Shown: piece by piece, positions 18,912-27,813 of the stretch
Layout: each line of letters opens with the position of its first letter
Numbering within the stretch: the first letter of the stretch is position 1
Source: Streptomyces sp. TN58
GTDB taxonomy: Bacteria; Actinomycetota; Actinomycetes; Streptomycetales; Streptomycetaceae
NCBI RefSeq assembly: GCF_001941845.1
Contig: NZ_CP018870.1
Coordinates: 2,847,501 to 2,911,500 of the forward strand
Reading direction: 5' to 3'
Length of the DNA stretch: 64,000 nucleotides
Made by a program: the position numbers and the translations under genes
Notes under the pieces: generated by a model
Told to the model about the DNA's origin: nothing
Databases searched by the model: none
What the model saw: the letters and a program-made list of their open reading frames with translations, nothing else

Positions 18912-20206
18912 CGGGCGCGCCCTCGTACGAGGTGCGGGCCGTCGAAGGGATTCCGGAGGTCAGGCCGGGCGACGACCTGGCGAAGCTGATCACGACGGCC
19001 GCGCCCGACCTGCGCGACGGCGACGTCCTCCTCGTCACCTCGAAGATCGTCTCCAAGGCCGAGGGGCGGATCGTACGGGCCGACTCGCGCGAGGCGGCCA
19101 TCGACGCGGAGACCGTACGGGTCGTCGCGCGCCGGGGCCCGCTGCGGATCGTCGAGAACCGGCAGGGCCTGGTCATGGCCGCGGCCGGCGTGGACGCCTC
19201 CAACACCGCCCCCGGCACCGTACTGCTGCTGCCCGAGGACCCGGACGCCTCCGCCGCCGCGATCCGCGCCGGGGTGCGCGACGCGCTCCGCGTGGACGTG
19301 GGCGTTGTCGTGACCGACACCTTCGGGCGGCCGTGGCGCAACGGGCTGACCGACGTGGCCGTCGGCTCGGCCGGGGTGCGGGTCCTGGACGACCTGCGCG
19401 GCGCCGCCGACACCCACGGCAATCCGCTGAGCGCGACGGTCGTGGCGACGGCGGACGAGCTCGCGGCCGCCGGCGACCTGGTCAAGGGCAAGGCCGCCGG
19501 ACTGCCCGTGGCCGTCGTACGGGGGCTGGCGCACGTCATGGGCGAGGGCGGCTCGGCGCGGGACCTGGTCCGCGCCCCCGCCGACGACATGTTCCGGCTC
19601 GGCACTTCGGAGGCGGTACGGGAGGCCGTGACGCAGCGCCGGACCGTACGGGCCTTCACGGCGGAGCCGGTGGACCCGGGCGCGGTACGGCGGGCGGTGG
19701 CGGCGGCCGTGACGGCGCCGGCCCCGCACCACACGACGCCGTGGCGGTTCGTCCTGCTGGAGTCCGAGTCCGCGCGGGTGCGGCTGCTGGACGCGATGCG
19801 GGACGCGTGGATCGCGGACCTGCGCTCGGACGGCAAGTCCGAGGAGTCCATCGCGAAGCGGGTACGGCGCGGGGACGTGCTGCGGGCCGCCCCGTACCTG
19901 GTGGTGCCGTGTCTGGTGACGGACGGTGCGCACCACTACGGGCACGCCCGGCGGGACGCCGCCGAGCGGGAGATGTTCGTGGTGGCGATGGGCGCGGGCG
20001 TGCAGAACCTGCTGGTGGCGCTGGCCGGGGAGCGGCTGGGGTCGGCGTGGGTGTCCTCGACGATGTTCTGCCGGGACGTGGTGCGGGAGGTGCTGGAGCT
20101 GCCGCCGGACTGGGACCCGATGGGGACGGTGGCGGTCGGCCACCCGGCGGCGGCCCCGCCGCAGCGGCCGGGTCGGGCGGCGGAGGACTTCGTCGAGGTC
20201 CGCTGA
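18908..20206 (+). CDS. fbiB: Bifunctional coenzyme F420-0:L-glutamate ligase / FMN-dependent reductase-like FbiB
   Basis: 432 residues from GTG 18908, overlapping the fbiA stop by four bases. The N-terminal CofE-like ligase domain (about 1-245) adds glutamates to F420-0: [45 protein letters not shown]. The C-terminal nitroreductase-like FMN domain (about 250-425: [13 protein letters not shown], then a [13 protein letters not shown] motif) is the half that reduces dehydro-F420-0 in mycobacterial FbiB. The two-domain fusion is the actinobacterial form. F420 supports many redox enzymes in Streptomyces, including antibiotic tailoring. Confidence 0.95.
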   Translation: MTGAPSYEVRAVEGIPEVRPGDDLAKLITTAAPDLRDGDVLLVTSKIVSKAEGRIVRADSREAAIDAETVRVVARRGPLRIVENRQGLVMAAAGVDASNTAPGTVLLLPEDPDASAAAIRAGVRDALRVDVGVVVTDTFGRPWRNGLTDVAVGSAGVRVLDDLRGAADTHGNPLSATVVATADELAAAGDLVKGKAAGLPVAVVRGLAHVMGEGGSARDLVRAPADDMFRLGTSEAVREAVTQRRTVRAFTAEPVDPGAVRRAVAAAVTAPAPHHTTPWRFVLLESESARVRLLDAMRDAWIADLRSDGKSEESIAKRVRRGDVLRAAPYLVVPCLVTDGAHHYGHARRDAAEREMFVVAMGAGVQNLLVALAGERLGSAWVSSTMFCRDVVREVLELPPDWDPMGTVAVGHPAAAPPQRPGRAAEDFVEVR

Positions 20207-20283
20207 CGCCGTACGCCTGCGGCGGGCCCAGCGGAGCGAACCCGGCCCGCCGCGGGTCTGGACGGGCGGGATCGTGGCGACCT

Positions 20284-20446
20284 GGGTCCTGTCTGGAGTT
20301 CCGGCGCGGCAGGAGGAGCGGCGTCTGGTGGCGTCGAATCCAAGGCGGAGGAGGGAGTCGACGCGGAGCGTCGGCGACTGACGACAACGCCGGAAGCGGC
20401 GGTGCCAGACGCCGCAACGCCGCGGGGGGACTCCAGACAGGACCTA
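20284..20446. repeat. Palindromic MITE-like element, copy 1
   Basis: Terminal inverted repeats GGTCCTGTCTGGAGTTCC (20285-20302) and its near-complement (20428-20444, one base shorter), with an outer TA. The core carries the AAGGCGGAGGAGGGAGTCGA motif shared with copies 2 and 5. No coding frame is evident. It is the first of four adjacent elements filling the fbiB-AlkA gap. Confidence 0.65.
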
Positions 20447-20543
20447 CGGGGGTGCGGCGAGCCGGCCGCGCCCGGCGCTGCGGGGTGGCGTCGCCGGGCG
20501 GGCGGGGCCCGGCCCCGGGCCGCCCGTCACAGCGCGAGGGTCC

Positions 20544-20651
20544 GAGGGGGTGTCGTCGAAGTGGCGTCGGCCCCCCGTGAGGGCGGGGGTGGCGGGGTCC
20601 GGTGCGTGCGCTCGCAAGGCGGAGGAGGGAGCCGACGCGGGCACCCCCTGG
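20544..20651. repeat. Palindromic MITE-like element, copy 2 (left half only)
   Basis: About 108 bases closely matching the left half of the complete copy at 29612-29786 (GGGGGTGTCG-x-CGAAGTGGCG end). The right half is missing and copy 3 begins at once. It looks truncated, possibly by insertion of copy 3. Confidence 0.6.
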
Positions 20652-20826
20652 GGCGTGTTGCGAAAGTGGCGTCGTCCGCCCGCAGGGCGGTGCTCGCGGT
20701 GTCTGGTGCGGTGCCTCGCAAGGCGGAGGGTCGTCCGCGTACCGGTCGTACGCGGGCGACCCCGACAACGCGGCGAGGTGCCGTGCCAGGCGCCGCGAGC
20801 CAGACGAGACTTTCGCAACACGCCTA
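20652..20826. repeat. Palindromic MITE-like element, copy 3
   Basis: Perfect 16-base terminal inverted repeats (GGCGTGTTGCGAAAGT 20652-20667; complement 20809-20824) followed by TA. Its core shares the GCCTCGCAAGGCGGAG motif with the other copies. It abuts copy 4 with a shared CTAG at 20824-20827. Confidence 0.7.
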
Positions 20827-20990
20827 GGCCGTCTCTTCCGGATCTTGCCGGTCAAGCCCGTGTCGTTCGGTGCCGTGCATCGCAAGGCGGAGAGGCTCCC
20901 GCGTACTGGACGTACTCGGGTGCCTCGACAACGCGGCGAGGTGCGGTGCCGGGCGGCACGGGTCAGGCAAGATCCGGAAGAGACGGCCTA
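20825..20990. repeat. Palindromic MITE-like element, copy 4
   Basis: Perfect 25-base terminal inverted repeats (20825-20849 and 20966-20990) beginning TAGGCCGTCTCTTCCGG, with CTAG at both borders. The right-end CTA (20988-20990) is the stop codon of the adjacent minus-strand glycosylase gene. Confidence 0.75.
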
Positions 20991-21995
20991 GAAGCGGCCG
21001 ATGTCGCTGCGGTACATGCGGGGGGCGCGGCGGGGCGGGGTGCGGCCCGCGAGCAGGATGAGGCGGGCCGCGCGGTGGCGCTGGCCGGCGTAGGGGGCGA
21101 GGAGTTCCAGCATGGCGGCGTCGTCGGCGTCCCGGTCGCCGGCGAGGGCGTAGCCGATGATGCCGGGCAGGTGCAGGTCGCCGGTGGTGACGGCGTCGGG
21201 GTGGCCGTTGCTGCGCTGAAGGGTCTCGGCGGAGGTCCAGGGGCCGATGCCGGGGACGGCCTCCAGCCGTCGTGCGGCCTCGGGCAGGTCCATCGCCGCC
21301 GCCTCCTCCAGGCGGTTCGCGACGCGTACGGCCCGGACGATGGTGTCGGAGCGCTTGGCGTCGACCCCGGCCCTGTGCCAGTCCCAGGAGGGGATCAGCG
21401 CCCAGGTGCGGGGGTCGGGCATGACGTACAGGTCCTGCCCGTGGGGGCCGGGGGCGGGCTCGCCGTACTGGCGTACGAGGCGGCGCCAGGCGCGGTAGGC
21501 CTCGTCGGCGGTGACCTTCTGCTCCAGGACCGTGGGGATCAGGGACTCCAGCACCAGGCCGGTGCGGGTCAGGCGCAGGCCGGGACGGCTGCGGTGGCTG
21601 GCGTGCACGAGGCGGTGGCGGGGGACGAAGACCGTCGGGTCGTCGCCGGCGCCGAGCAGCGCCGGCAGTCGGTCGAGGAGCCATGCGGCGCCTGCGCCCC
21701 AGGCCTCGGCACCGATCTCCGTGCCGGTCCGGCCGGTCCGGGAGACGCGGAGCGTGGCCGGGCCTTCGGGGGTTCGGGTGGCGCGCCAGACGGAGCCGTC
21801 GGGGGTGGTGCGGAAGGTGGGGTCGCCGGGGCCGCGCCGGAGCGGGCCGAGGGTGAGACCGAGGTCGACGGGGCCGTCGGGGGTCCAGCGGCGTTCCGCG
21901 CCCCCGGCGCCGGCGGCGCTCCCCGGCCCCGGCGGTACGTCGGTGCGCCCGCCGCGCACGGCGTTGCGGGTGAGGGGGTCGAAGCGGCCGGCCAT
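20988..21995 (-). CDS. DNA-3-methyladenine glycosylase 2 family protein (AlkA-like)
   Basis: 335 residues from ATG 21995 (MAGRFDPLTRNAVRGG); upstream residues look non-coding. The C-terminal two-thirds contain the HhH-GPD fold: VLESLIPTVLEQKVTADEAY, the hairpin LEAVPGIGPWTSAETL (about 248-263) and the catalytic Asp in GDLHLPG. It is expected to excise alkylated bases in base excision repair. The N-terminal third is an AlkA-like beta domain with Gly/Ala-rich insertions. The TAG stop lies in the end of a palindromic repeat element, so the last residues may have been altered by its insertion. Confidence 0.88.
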   Translation of the reverse strand: MAGRFDPLTRNAVRGGRTDVPPGPGSAAGAGGAERRWTPDGPVDLGLTLGPLRRGPGDPTFRTTPDGSVWRATRTPEGPATLRVSRTGRTGTEIGAEAWGAGAAWLLDRLPALLGAGDDPTVFVPRHRLVHASHRSRPGLRLTRTGLVLESLIPTVLEQKVTADEAYRAWRRLVRQYGEPAPGPHGQDLYVMPDPRTWALIPSWDWHRAGVDAKRSDTIVRAVRVANRLEEAAAMDLPEAARRLEAVPGIGPWTSAETLQRSNGHPDAVTTGDLHLPGIIGYALAGDRDADDAAMLELLAPYAGQRHRAARLILLAGRTPPRRAPRMYRSDIGRF

Positions 21996-22109
21996 GGATC
22001 GAGCGTAGCCCGCCCGAACCCCCGTCCGGCCCCGTCCGGCCCCTGGCCCGCCGGCCGGAGGCACGGGCGGGCCGGGGCCGAGGCCCCGGGCCCGGGACCG
22101 TGTCGGGGG

Positions 22110-23489
22110 TCAGGGACGGCCCTGGAGTTTGGCCGAGGATGTGCGGGCCGTCGGGAGTTTGCCGTAGAGCTTCTTGCCGGGGCATTCCGTCGCGAAGCCG
22201 TCGCGGTGGCCGGAGATGACGTTCATCGAGACGTTCCGGCCCTTGGGGTAGCGGTTGCCGCCGCCCGACTTCAGGGTGGTCTTCGCGCGCGGGTCCCGGC
22301 CGAAGAGGCCGAGCTTCCAGGCGGTGAGGCGGGCGACCGCGTCGACGGCGGCGGCGGGGGGCGCGGAGGAGGTGAAGGTGCCGAGCACCGCCACGCCCAT
22401 GCTGTCGGTGTTGAAGCCCATGGTGTGCGCGCCGAGGACCGGCTTGGTGACGCCGCCCGCGCGGCCCTCGTAGACCGTTCCGCACTTGTCGACGGCGAAG
22501 TTGTAGCCGAAGTCGCGCCAGCCGCTGCTGACCACGTGGTAGCGGTACAGGCTGCGCAGCACCGCGGGGGCGTCCTTGCAGGCGTAGTTGTTGCCTGAGG
22601 CGGTGTGGTGGACGAACGCCGCCTTCACGGTGTTCGTGTAGGCGAAGGCCTTCTCGCGCAGCGACTCGTCCGCGCCCCACCCCTTGCGGGTGACGATGCG
22701 CGGGCGCGGGCCGATGTACGGGGCGGCCGCCGCGGTCAGCCCGTCGCCGGCGAAGACGGCGTCGGCGGTGGAGTCGGCCTTGTTCAGCTCGGTGATCTCG
22801 TTCGCGCCGAGCTGCGCGTGCGGGACGTTCGCGGCGGAGGCCTCGGCCATCTCCATCGTCATGCCGGGCGCCGCCAGCTCGCCCTTGTCGTCGCCCGGGC
22901 CGGTGTTCTTGCCGTCCGCGGGCTCGGCGGGCGCCTCGCCCGGGTCGACGAGCTCGATCCGCATGCCGGAGGGCAGCCGGGCTCCCGCGGGGGTGGCCGG
23001 GGCGTCCGTCTCCGCCTGGACGCGGACCTCCACGCCGTCGGACTCGCCGACCCACAGCGGGGCGGTGGCGCCGCGGACCCGGCCGGAGCCGCGCTCGGCC
23101 GCGTCGGGGTCGGCCGCGTGCTCGCTGTTGTGGACCTCGACGTCCTGCCAGTCGGACCAGGTGGCGGTCCGGACGGAGCGGGTACGAACCTGGACGCGGC
23201 CGTTGAGCTGGGTGGTGGCGTCGTCCCAGACGACACCGACCAGCGAGAACGTCTCGACCTCACGGGCGGGCAGGCCCTGCGTCTCGGGACCGCGGGGCGA
23301 GGCGCTCATTCCGGGGACGCCGGGGGTGCGGTCCGCCGCGGGTCCCATGGGGGCGAGCGGCAGCGACTGGGTGGACCCGGCCGGGGTGACGGGGACGGTT
23401 TCGGCGAGTGCTGGAGTCGGGAGCGCGAGGGGCAGGGCCAGTGCGGCGGCCGTCGCGACGCCGATCGAGGAAGCAAGGAATCCACGCAT
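22110..23489 (-). CDS. Secreted peptidoglycan recognition protein / N-acetylmuramoyl-L-alanine amidase
   Basis: 459 residues from ATG 23489; ATG 23516 would add nine residues (MVRVPTILS). The signal peptide is at 1-29 (FLASSIGVATAAALALPLAL then ALA). A long variable region (40-210) precedes the PGRP/amidase_2 domain at about 250-430. His pairs are visible in AAFVHHTASGNNY and SGHRDGF, and the zinc-site Cys region in TECPGKKLYG; GYNFAVDKCGTVYEGRAGG is the family signature. It probably cleaves the MurNAc-L-Ala bond outside the cell. Divergent from the TIGR03089 gene across two palindromes. Confidence 0.92.
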   Translation of the reverse strand: MRGFLASSIGVATAAALALPLALPTPALAETVPVTPAGSTQSLPLAPMGPAADRTPGVPGMSASPRGPETQGLPAREVETFSLVGVVWDDATTQLNGRVQVRTRSVRTATWSDWQDVEVHNSEHAADPDAAERGSGRVRGATAPLWVGESDGVEVRVQAETDAPATPAGARLPSGMRIELVDPGEAPAEPADGKNTGPGDDKGELAAPGMTMEMAEASAANVPHAQLGANEITELNKADSTADAVFAGDGLTAAAAPYIGPRPRIVTRKGWGADESLREKAFAYTNTVKAAFVHHTASGNNYACKDAPAVLRSLYRYHVVSSGWRDFGYNFAVDKCGTVYEGRAGGVTKPVLGAHTMGFNTDSMGVAVLGTFTSSAPPAAAVDAVARLTAWKLGLFGRDPRAKTTLKSGGGNRYPKGRNVSMNVISGHRDGFATECPGKKLYGKLPTARTSSAKLQGRP

Positions 23490-23566
23490 GGAAAGGATGG
23501 TGGGCACGCGCACCATGGGGCGCCATCCGAGATCTGATGCTCCGTCCGCTGCGACCGCCGGTACCC

Positions 23567-23605
23567 CTCCCCCGTACGGGGGAGCCACAGGCCCCCGTAC
23601 GGGGG
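23567..23605. promoter_or_regulatory. Tandem CCCCCGTACGGGGG palindromes
   Basis: Two copies of a perfect palindrome (CTCCCCCGTACGGGGGAG 23567-23584; CCCCCGTACGGGGG 23592-23605) in the short gap between the divergent amidase and TIGR03089 genes. Their placement suggests a shared operator. Simple GC-rich hairpins cannot be excluded. Confidence 0.4.
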
Positions 23606-23629
23606 AGGGCCCCGCGTACCCTGTGCCGG

Positions 23630-24379
23630 GTGAACGCCATCACCCGCACCCCTGCCGACCTGCTGCGATCCGCGCTCGCCGCCGATCCGGGCCGCCCGCT
23701 CATCACCTTCTACGACGACGCCACCGGCGAACGCGTCGAATTGTCCGTCGCGACCTTCGCCAATTGGGTGGCCAAGACCGCGAACCTGCTCCAGGGCGAC
23801 CTGGGGGCCGAGCCCGGTGACCGGCTCGCGCTGCTGCTCCCCGCGCACTGGCAGAGCGCCGTGTGGCTGCTCGCCTGCGACTCGGTCGGGGTCGTGGCGT
23901 CGGTGGGCGGGGACCCGGGCGGCGCCGATCTCGTCGTCAGCGGTCCGGACAGCCTGGAGCGGGCCCTTGAGTGCGGCGGCGAGCGGGTGGCGCTCGCCCT
24001 GCGCCCGCTGGGCGGGCGCTTCCCGCAGCCTCCGGCCGGGTTCGCGGACTACGCGGTGGAGGTACCGGGGCAAGGTGACCGCTTCGCCCCCTTCGTCCCG
24101 GTGGATCCGGAGGGTCCCGCGCTGGAGGTCGACGGCGTGGAGCTCTCGCACACGGCGCTGGTCGGCCGGGCCCGCGAGGACGCGGCGAAGCTGGGCCTGG
24201 GCGAGGGGTCGCGGGTGCTGACGGGCCTGGGCTACGACACCTGGGAGGGGCTGTCCGCGGGGCTGTACGCCGCGCTGGCGGCGGAGGCCTCCGTGGTGCT
24301 CTGCCGGAACCTGGACCGGCTGTCGCCCGACGCGCTGGCCCAGCGGACCGAGAGCGAGCGCGTCACCCACACGGTCTGA
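23630..24379 (+). CDS. TIGR03089 family protein (short AMP-ligase-like)
   Basis: 249 residues from GTG 23630 (VNAITRTPADLLRSALAADP). The protein resembles the N-terminal part of AMP-dependent synthetases (PLITFYDDATGERVELS; TFANWVAKTANLLQ; GDRLALLLPAHWQSAVWLLA). It lacks the adenylate-forming core motifs and the C-terminal lid. The family occurs only in actinobacteria and has no known function. Normal codon use. Followed by a strong hairpin and then the first LCP gene. Confidence 0.88.
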   Translation: MNAITRTPADLLRSALAADPGRPLITFYDDATGERVELSVATFANWVAKTANLLQGDLGAEPGDRLALLLPAHWQSAVWLLACDSVGVVASVGGDPGGADLVVSGPDSLERALECGGERVALALRPLGGRFPQPPAGFADYAVEVPGQGDRFAPFVPVDPEGPALEVDGVELSHTALVGRAREDAAKLGLGEGSRVLTGLGYDTWEGLSAGLYAALAAEASVVLCRNLDRLSPDALAQRTESERVTHTV

Positions 24380-24458
24380 CCGCGGCGCGCGGTCCGTCAC
24401 CCACACTGATCAATTCCGGGAACGCCCGATCTGTCACCCGGACGGCCCTAGACAGGAC

Positions 24459-24494
24459 CCTGCCCCCGGGCTGCTCCGGCGCCCCGGGGGCAGG
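24459..24494 (+). terminator. Terminator hairpin after TIGR03089 gene
   Basis: 12-bp perfect stem (CCTGCCCCCGGG 24459-24470; complement 24483-24494), 12-base loop, 80 bases past the stop codon and 60 bases before the first LCP gene. Confidence 0.75.
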
Positions 24495-24554
24495 ATCGGC
24501 AGTGGCCGTGCTCACCCGTACGGCTGCTCGCATCGGCGAGGGGACGTAACGCCA

Positions 24555-25793
24555 GTGACGGACAGCGCAGGCATACCGGGCGGCACCCAAGCGGCCGGAG
24601 GCGGACGACGGCCTCCGCGGAACCGCAGGCGCCGGCTGCTGCGCTGGATCGGCCTCGGGCTGGCCCTGCTCGTGCTGGCGGGCGCGGCCACCGGCTGGTG
24701 GCTCTACAGCAAGTTCGACGGGAACATCACGGAGGACACCTCGGCGGCGGCCGAGCTGGAGCGCTACGAGCGTGAGCGGCCGGCGCACCTGGCCACGGGC
24801 GCCCAGAACATCCTGCTGATCGGCTCGGACTCGCGCTCCGGCAGGGGCAACACCGGATACGGGCAGGACCACGGCACCCAGCGCTCGGACACCACGATCC
24901 TGCTGCACCTGCCGAAGGACCGCCGCAGCGCGACGGCGGTGTCGATACCCCGGGACCTGATGACCCGGATCCCCGCCTGCACGCAGCCGGACGGGAGCCG
25001 CAGCGCGTCCCGGTTCGCACAGTTCAACTGGGCGTTCCAGTGGGGCGGGGCCGCCTGCACGATCCGTACGGTGGAGGCGTTCACCGGGATCCGGATCGAC
25101 CACCACATCGTCGTCGACTTCAGCGGGTTCAAGAAGATGGTCGACGCCATCGGCGGGGTGGAGGTGTGCCTCAAGCAGCCGGTGAACGACGCCGAGGCCA
25201 GGGTGCGGCTGGCCGCCGGACGGCAGACCCTGCACGGCGAGAAGGCGCTGGGCTTCGTCCGCGCCCGGCACAGCCTCGGCAACGGCAGCGACACCGAACG
25301 GATGGACCGCCAGCAGCAGTTCCTCGCCGCGCTCGTCAAGAAGGTGCAGAGCAACGGGGTCCTGCTGAACCCGGCCCGGCTGTACCCGCTGCTGGACGCG
25401 GCGACGTCCTCGCTGACCACGGACCCGGGTCTGGCCTCGCTGCGCGACCTGTACGAACTCGCGCGGGGCATGCGGGACATACCGACCGAACAGGTCAAGT
25501 TCCTTACGGTTCCCCGCAGGCCGTACGCCGCCGACCCGAACCGGGACGAGCTGGTGGAACCGGACGCGGCACGGCTGTTCCGGCAGCTGCGGGCGGACCG
25601 CCCGGTCACGGTGGAGCCGCCGAAGCCGTCGGCGACCCCGAGCCGGGACGCGGCGGCGCCCACCCCGACCCCCGCCCCGACCGCGACGGAAGGGGAATCG
25701 GAAGGGAATTCGACCGGCGAGGGAACCTCCACCCCCTCCGCGCCCATCCCTACTTTCACAGGAACGACCGCAGGGAACGCGGAGTGCCGGTAA
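24555..25793 (+). CDS. LytR-CpsA-Psr (LCP) family protein 1
   Basis: 412 residues from GTG 24555. It has a short cytoplasmic basic tail, one membrane helix (about 34-52) and an extracytoplasmic LCP domain (about 78-300). Conserved pieces are NILLIGSDSR, SDTTILLHLP, AVSIPRDLMTRIP (catalytic-site Arg), IRIDHHIVVDFSGFKKMVDA, and GFVRARH-x-GNGSDTERMDRQQQFL. A Pro/Thr/Ser-rich tail replaces the LytR_C domain. LCP enzymes attach glycopolymers such as teichoic acids from lipid carriers to peptidoglycan. First of five paralogues in 10 kb; acceptor and donor unknown. Confidence 0.93.
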   Translation: MTDSAGIPGGTQAAGGGRRPPRNRRRRLLRWIGLGLALLVLAGAATGWWLYSKFDGNITEDTSAAAELERYERERPAHLATGAQNILLIGSDSRSGRGNTGYGQDHGTQRSDTTILLHLPKDRRSATAVSIPRDLMTRIPACTQPDGSRSASRFAQFNWAFQWGGAACTIRTVEAFTGIRIDHHIVVDFSGFKKMVDAIGGVEVCLKQPVNDAEARVRLAAGRQTLHGEKALGFVRARHSLGNGSDTERMDRQQQFLAALVKKVQSNGVLLNPARLYPLLDAATSSLTTDPGLASLRDLYELARGMRDIPTEQVKFLTVPRRPYAADPNRDELVEPDAARLFRQLRADRPVTVEPPKPSATPSRDAAAPTPTPAPTATEGESEGNSTGEGTSTPSAPIPTFTGTTAGNAECR

Positions 25794-26015
25794 AGCAATC
25801 CCAAAGCCGGTGACCGAACCGAGCGGGATGGGCGGTTCGCCCCGTTATAAGGGGAGTGGAATTTCTCACCCACCATGGTTTGCCGCCGAACAGGGCGGAT
25901 AAGGTGAGCGATCCGGTGCCCGGCCGGACCGGAGATCGGGCACCAGCAGCCGGATCGTTGACCGTGCGCCTTGGGGAGGCGCGTCGCGAGGCACCGACGG
26001 AGGATTCGAGCAACC

Positions 26016-27752
26016 GTGGATGCGCAGAGCCGTGGACGGGCGGACGAGATCGACCCCGCCGACCAGTGGGTGCTCAACCCCCGCACAGGCAACTACGAAC
26101 TGCAACTGGGTGATTCCGCTGTGCAGCAGCGGCCCAAGGTCGCCGCGCCGCGCAGATCGACCTCGGCCCCCGCTCCCACCACGCCTTCCCCCGGTGTACC
26201 CAAGCCGCGCCGCGGCGACGCCCCGCCCGGGGGCCGCAGGGGCGGCGGCCGCTCGCGCAAGGGCGGCGGAGGCGGCGGACGCCGCAAGAAGGTCCTGCTG
26301 ATCACCAGCGGGACCCTGGCGTTCCTGCTGGTCGGGGGCGCCACGGCGGCGTACCTCTACTACGACCACCTCAACGGCAACCTCAGCGTCACCGACGTCG
26401 CGGGCGCGGGCACGGGCGGCTTCAAGAAGGACCAGCCCATCAACATCCTGGTCATCGGCACCGACAAGCGCAGCGGTGAGGGCAACGAGGGGTACGGCGA
26501 CAAGGACAGCGTCGGCCACGCCGACACCACGATCCTGTTCCACGTCTCGAAGGACCGGACGAACGCGACCGCGCTGTCCATCCCCCGCGACCTGATCACG
26601 AACATCCCCGCCTGCCCGACGAAGCAGCCCGACGGCTCCACCAAGACGATCCCGCCGGTCAAGAGCACCCGCTTCAACACCAGCCTGGGACAGGAGGGCC
26701 GTGACGCGGGCTGCACCATGCGCACGGTCAAGGAGCTGACCGGGGTCGAGGTCGACCACTTCATGATGGCCGACTTCAACGCCGTCAAGACGCTGAGCAC
26801 GGCGGTCGGCGGAGTGCCGGTGTGCCTGGAGAAGGCCGTCAACGACGAGGAGGGCTCCCAGCTCAAGCTGGGCCCCGGCGAGCACAGGCTGTCGGGCGAG
26901 CAGGCCCTCGCCTTCGTCCGCACGCGGCACGGCTTCGGCAACAACAGCGACCTCGACCGCATCAAGATCCAGCAGCAGTTCCTCGGTTCGATGATGCGTC
27001 AGATGAAGTCGCAGGAGACGCTGACCAGTCCGAAGAAGTTCCTGTCGCTCGCGGAGGCGGCGACCAAGTCGCTGGCCGTGGACTCGGGGATCGGCTCCAT
27101 CGCCAAGCTCACCGACCTGGCCGGCGAGTTGAAGAACATCGACACCAAGAACATCACCTTCACCACCCTGCCCGTGAAGGACAACCCGGCCGAGCCGGAG
27201 GGCAAGAAGGCGACCGTCGTCGTCGAGCACTCGCTGGCCGATCCGCTGCTGCAGATGATCCGGGGGGACGTCTCGCTCACGGAGGTCGAGAAGAAGGAGC
27301 GGGCCGCGCAGGAGGCGGCCGACGCGGACGCGAAGGCCAAGCAGGACGCCCTCCTCCAGGGCAACCGGGCGCCCGCCGGCGACGTACGGGTGAACGTCTA
27401 CAACGGCGGCGGACCCTCGGGCTCCGCCTCCACCACGCTGAAGTGGCTGCAGGACACCAAGGGGATGTCCAAGGCCAGCAACCAGGGCAACGCCCCGGCG
27501 AAGGTCGGCGCCACACAGCTGGAGTACGCGCCCAACCAGGCCGACCAGGCCCGGGCGCTCGCGGACGCCATGGGGCTGCCCGCCACCGCGCTGAAGATGG
27601 GGACGACGGACGCTGCGGCGAAGACCCCGATGAAGCTGACGCTGGGTCCGGACTTCCAGAAGCCGGGCAGCCCGCTGGCGCCTCCCGTTCCGCAGGAGCT
27701 GCCCAAGGACGTCCAGCAGGCGCAGGCCGACAAGGCGATCTGCGCCAAGTAG
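26016..27752 (+). CDS. LCP family protein 2 with LytR_C domain
   Basis: 578 residues from GTG 26016; GACGGAGG lies upstream, and an earlier in-frame start at 25971 would add an atypical Arg-rich stretch. A conserved cytoplasmic motif DQWVLNPRTGNYEL is followed by a Gly/Arg/Lys-rich linker and a membrane helix (about 92-116). The LCP domain (about 138-350) contains NILVIGTDKRSG, HADTTILFHVS, ALSIPRDLITNIP and AFVRTRHGFGNNSDLDR. LytR_C (about 440-535) starts VRVNVYNGGG. The second and third LCP genes are 61 bases apart and probably form one unit with it at the head. Confidence 0.93.
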   Translation: MDAQSRGRADEIDPADQWVLNPRTGNYELQLGDSAVQQRPKVAAPRRSTSAPAPTTPSPGVPKPRRGDAPPGGRRGGGRSRKGGGGGGRRKKVLLITSGTLAFLLVGGATAAYLYYDHLNGNLSVTDVAGAGTGGFKKDQPINILVIGTDKRSGEGNEGYGDKDSVGHADTTILFHVSKDRTNATALSIPRDLITNIPACPTKQPDGSTKTIPPVKSTRFNTSLGQEGRDAGCTMRTVKELTGVEVDHFMMADFNAVKTLSTAVGGVPVCLEKAVNDEEGSQLKLGPGEHRLSGEQALAFVRTRHGFGNNSDLDRIKIQQQFLGSMMRQMKSQETLTSPKKFLSLAEAATKSLAVDSGIGSIAKLTDLAGELKNIDTKNITFTTLPVKDNPAEPEGKKATVVVEHSLADPLLQMIRGDVSLTEVEKKERAAQEAADADAKAKQDALLQGNRAPAGDVRVNVYNGGGPSGSASTTLKWLQDTKGMSKASNQGNAPAKVGATQLEYAPNQADQARALADAMGLPATALKMGTTDAAAKTPMKLTLGPDFQKPGSPLAPPVPQELPKDVQQAQADKAICAK

Positions 27753-27813
27753 CGGGACGTGGCCGGTCGGACCGGCGCAATGTCGACCAAGAAGGACCTT
27801 GAGGGGGATACGC

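Noticed and set aside
20207..20990. CRISPR array or genes in the long gap after fbiB
   Set aside because: The repeats are inverted rather than direct with spacers, and the open frames across them are Arg/Gly-rich noise spanning several elements.
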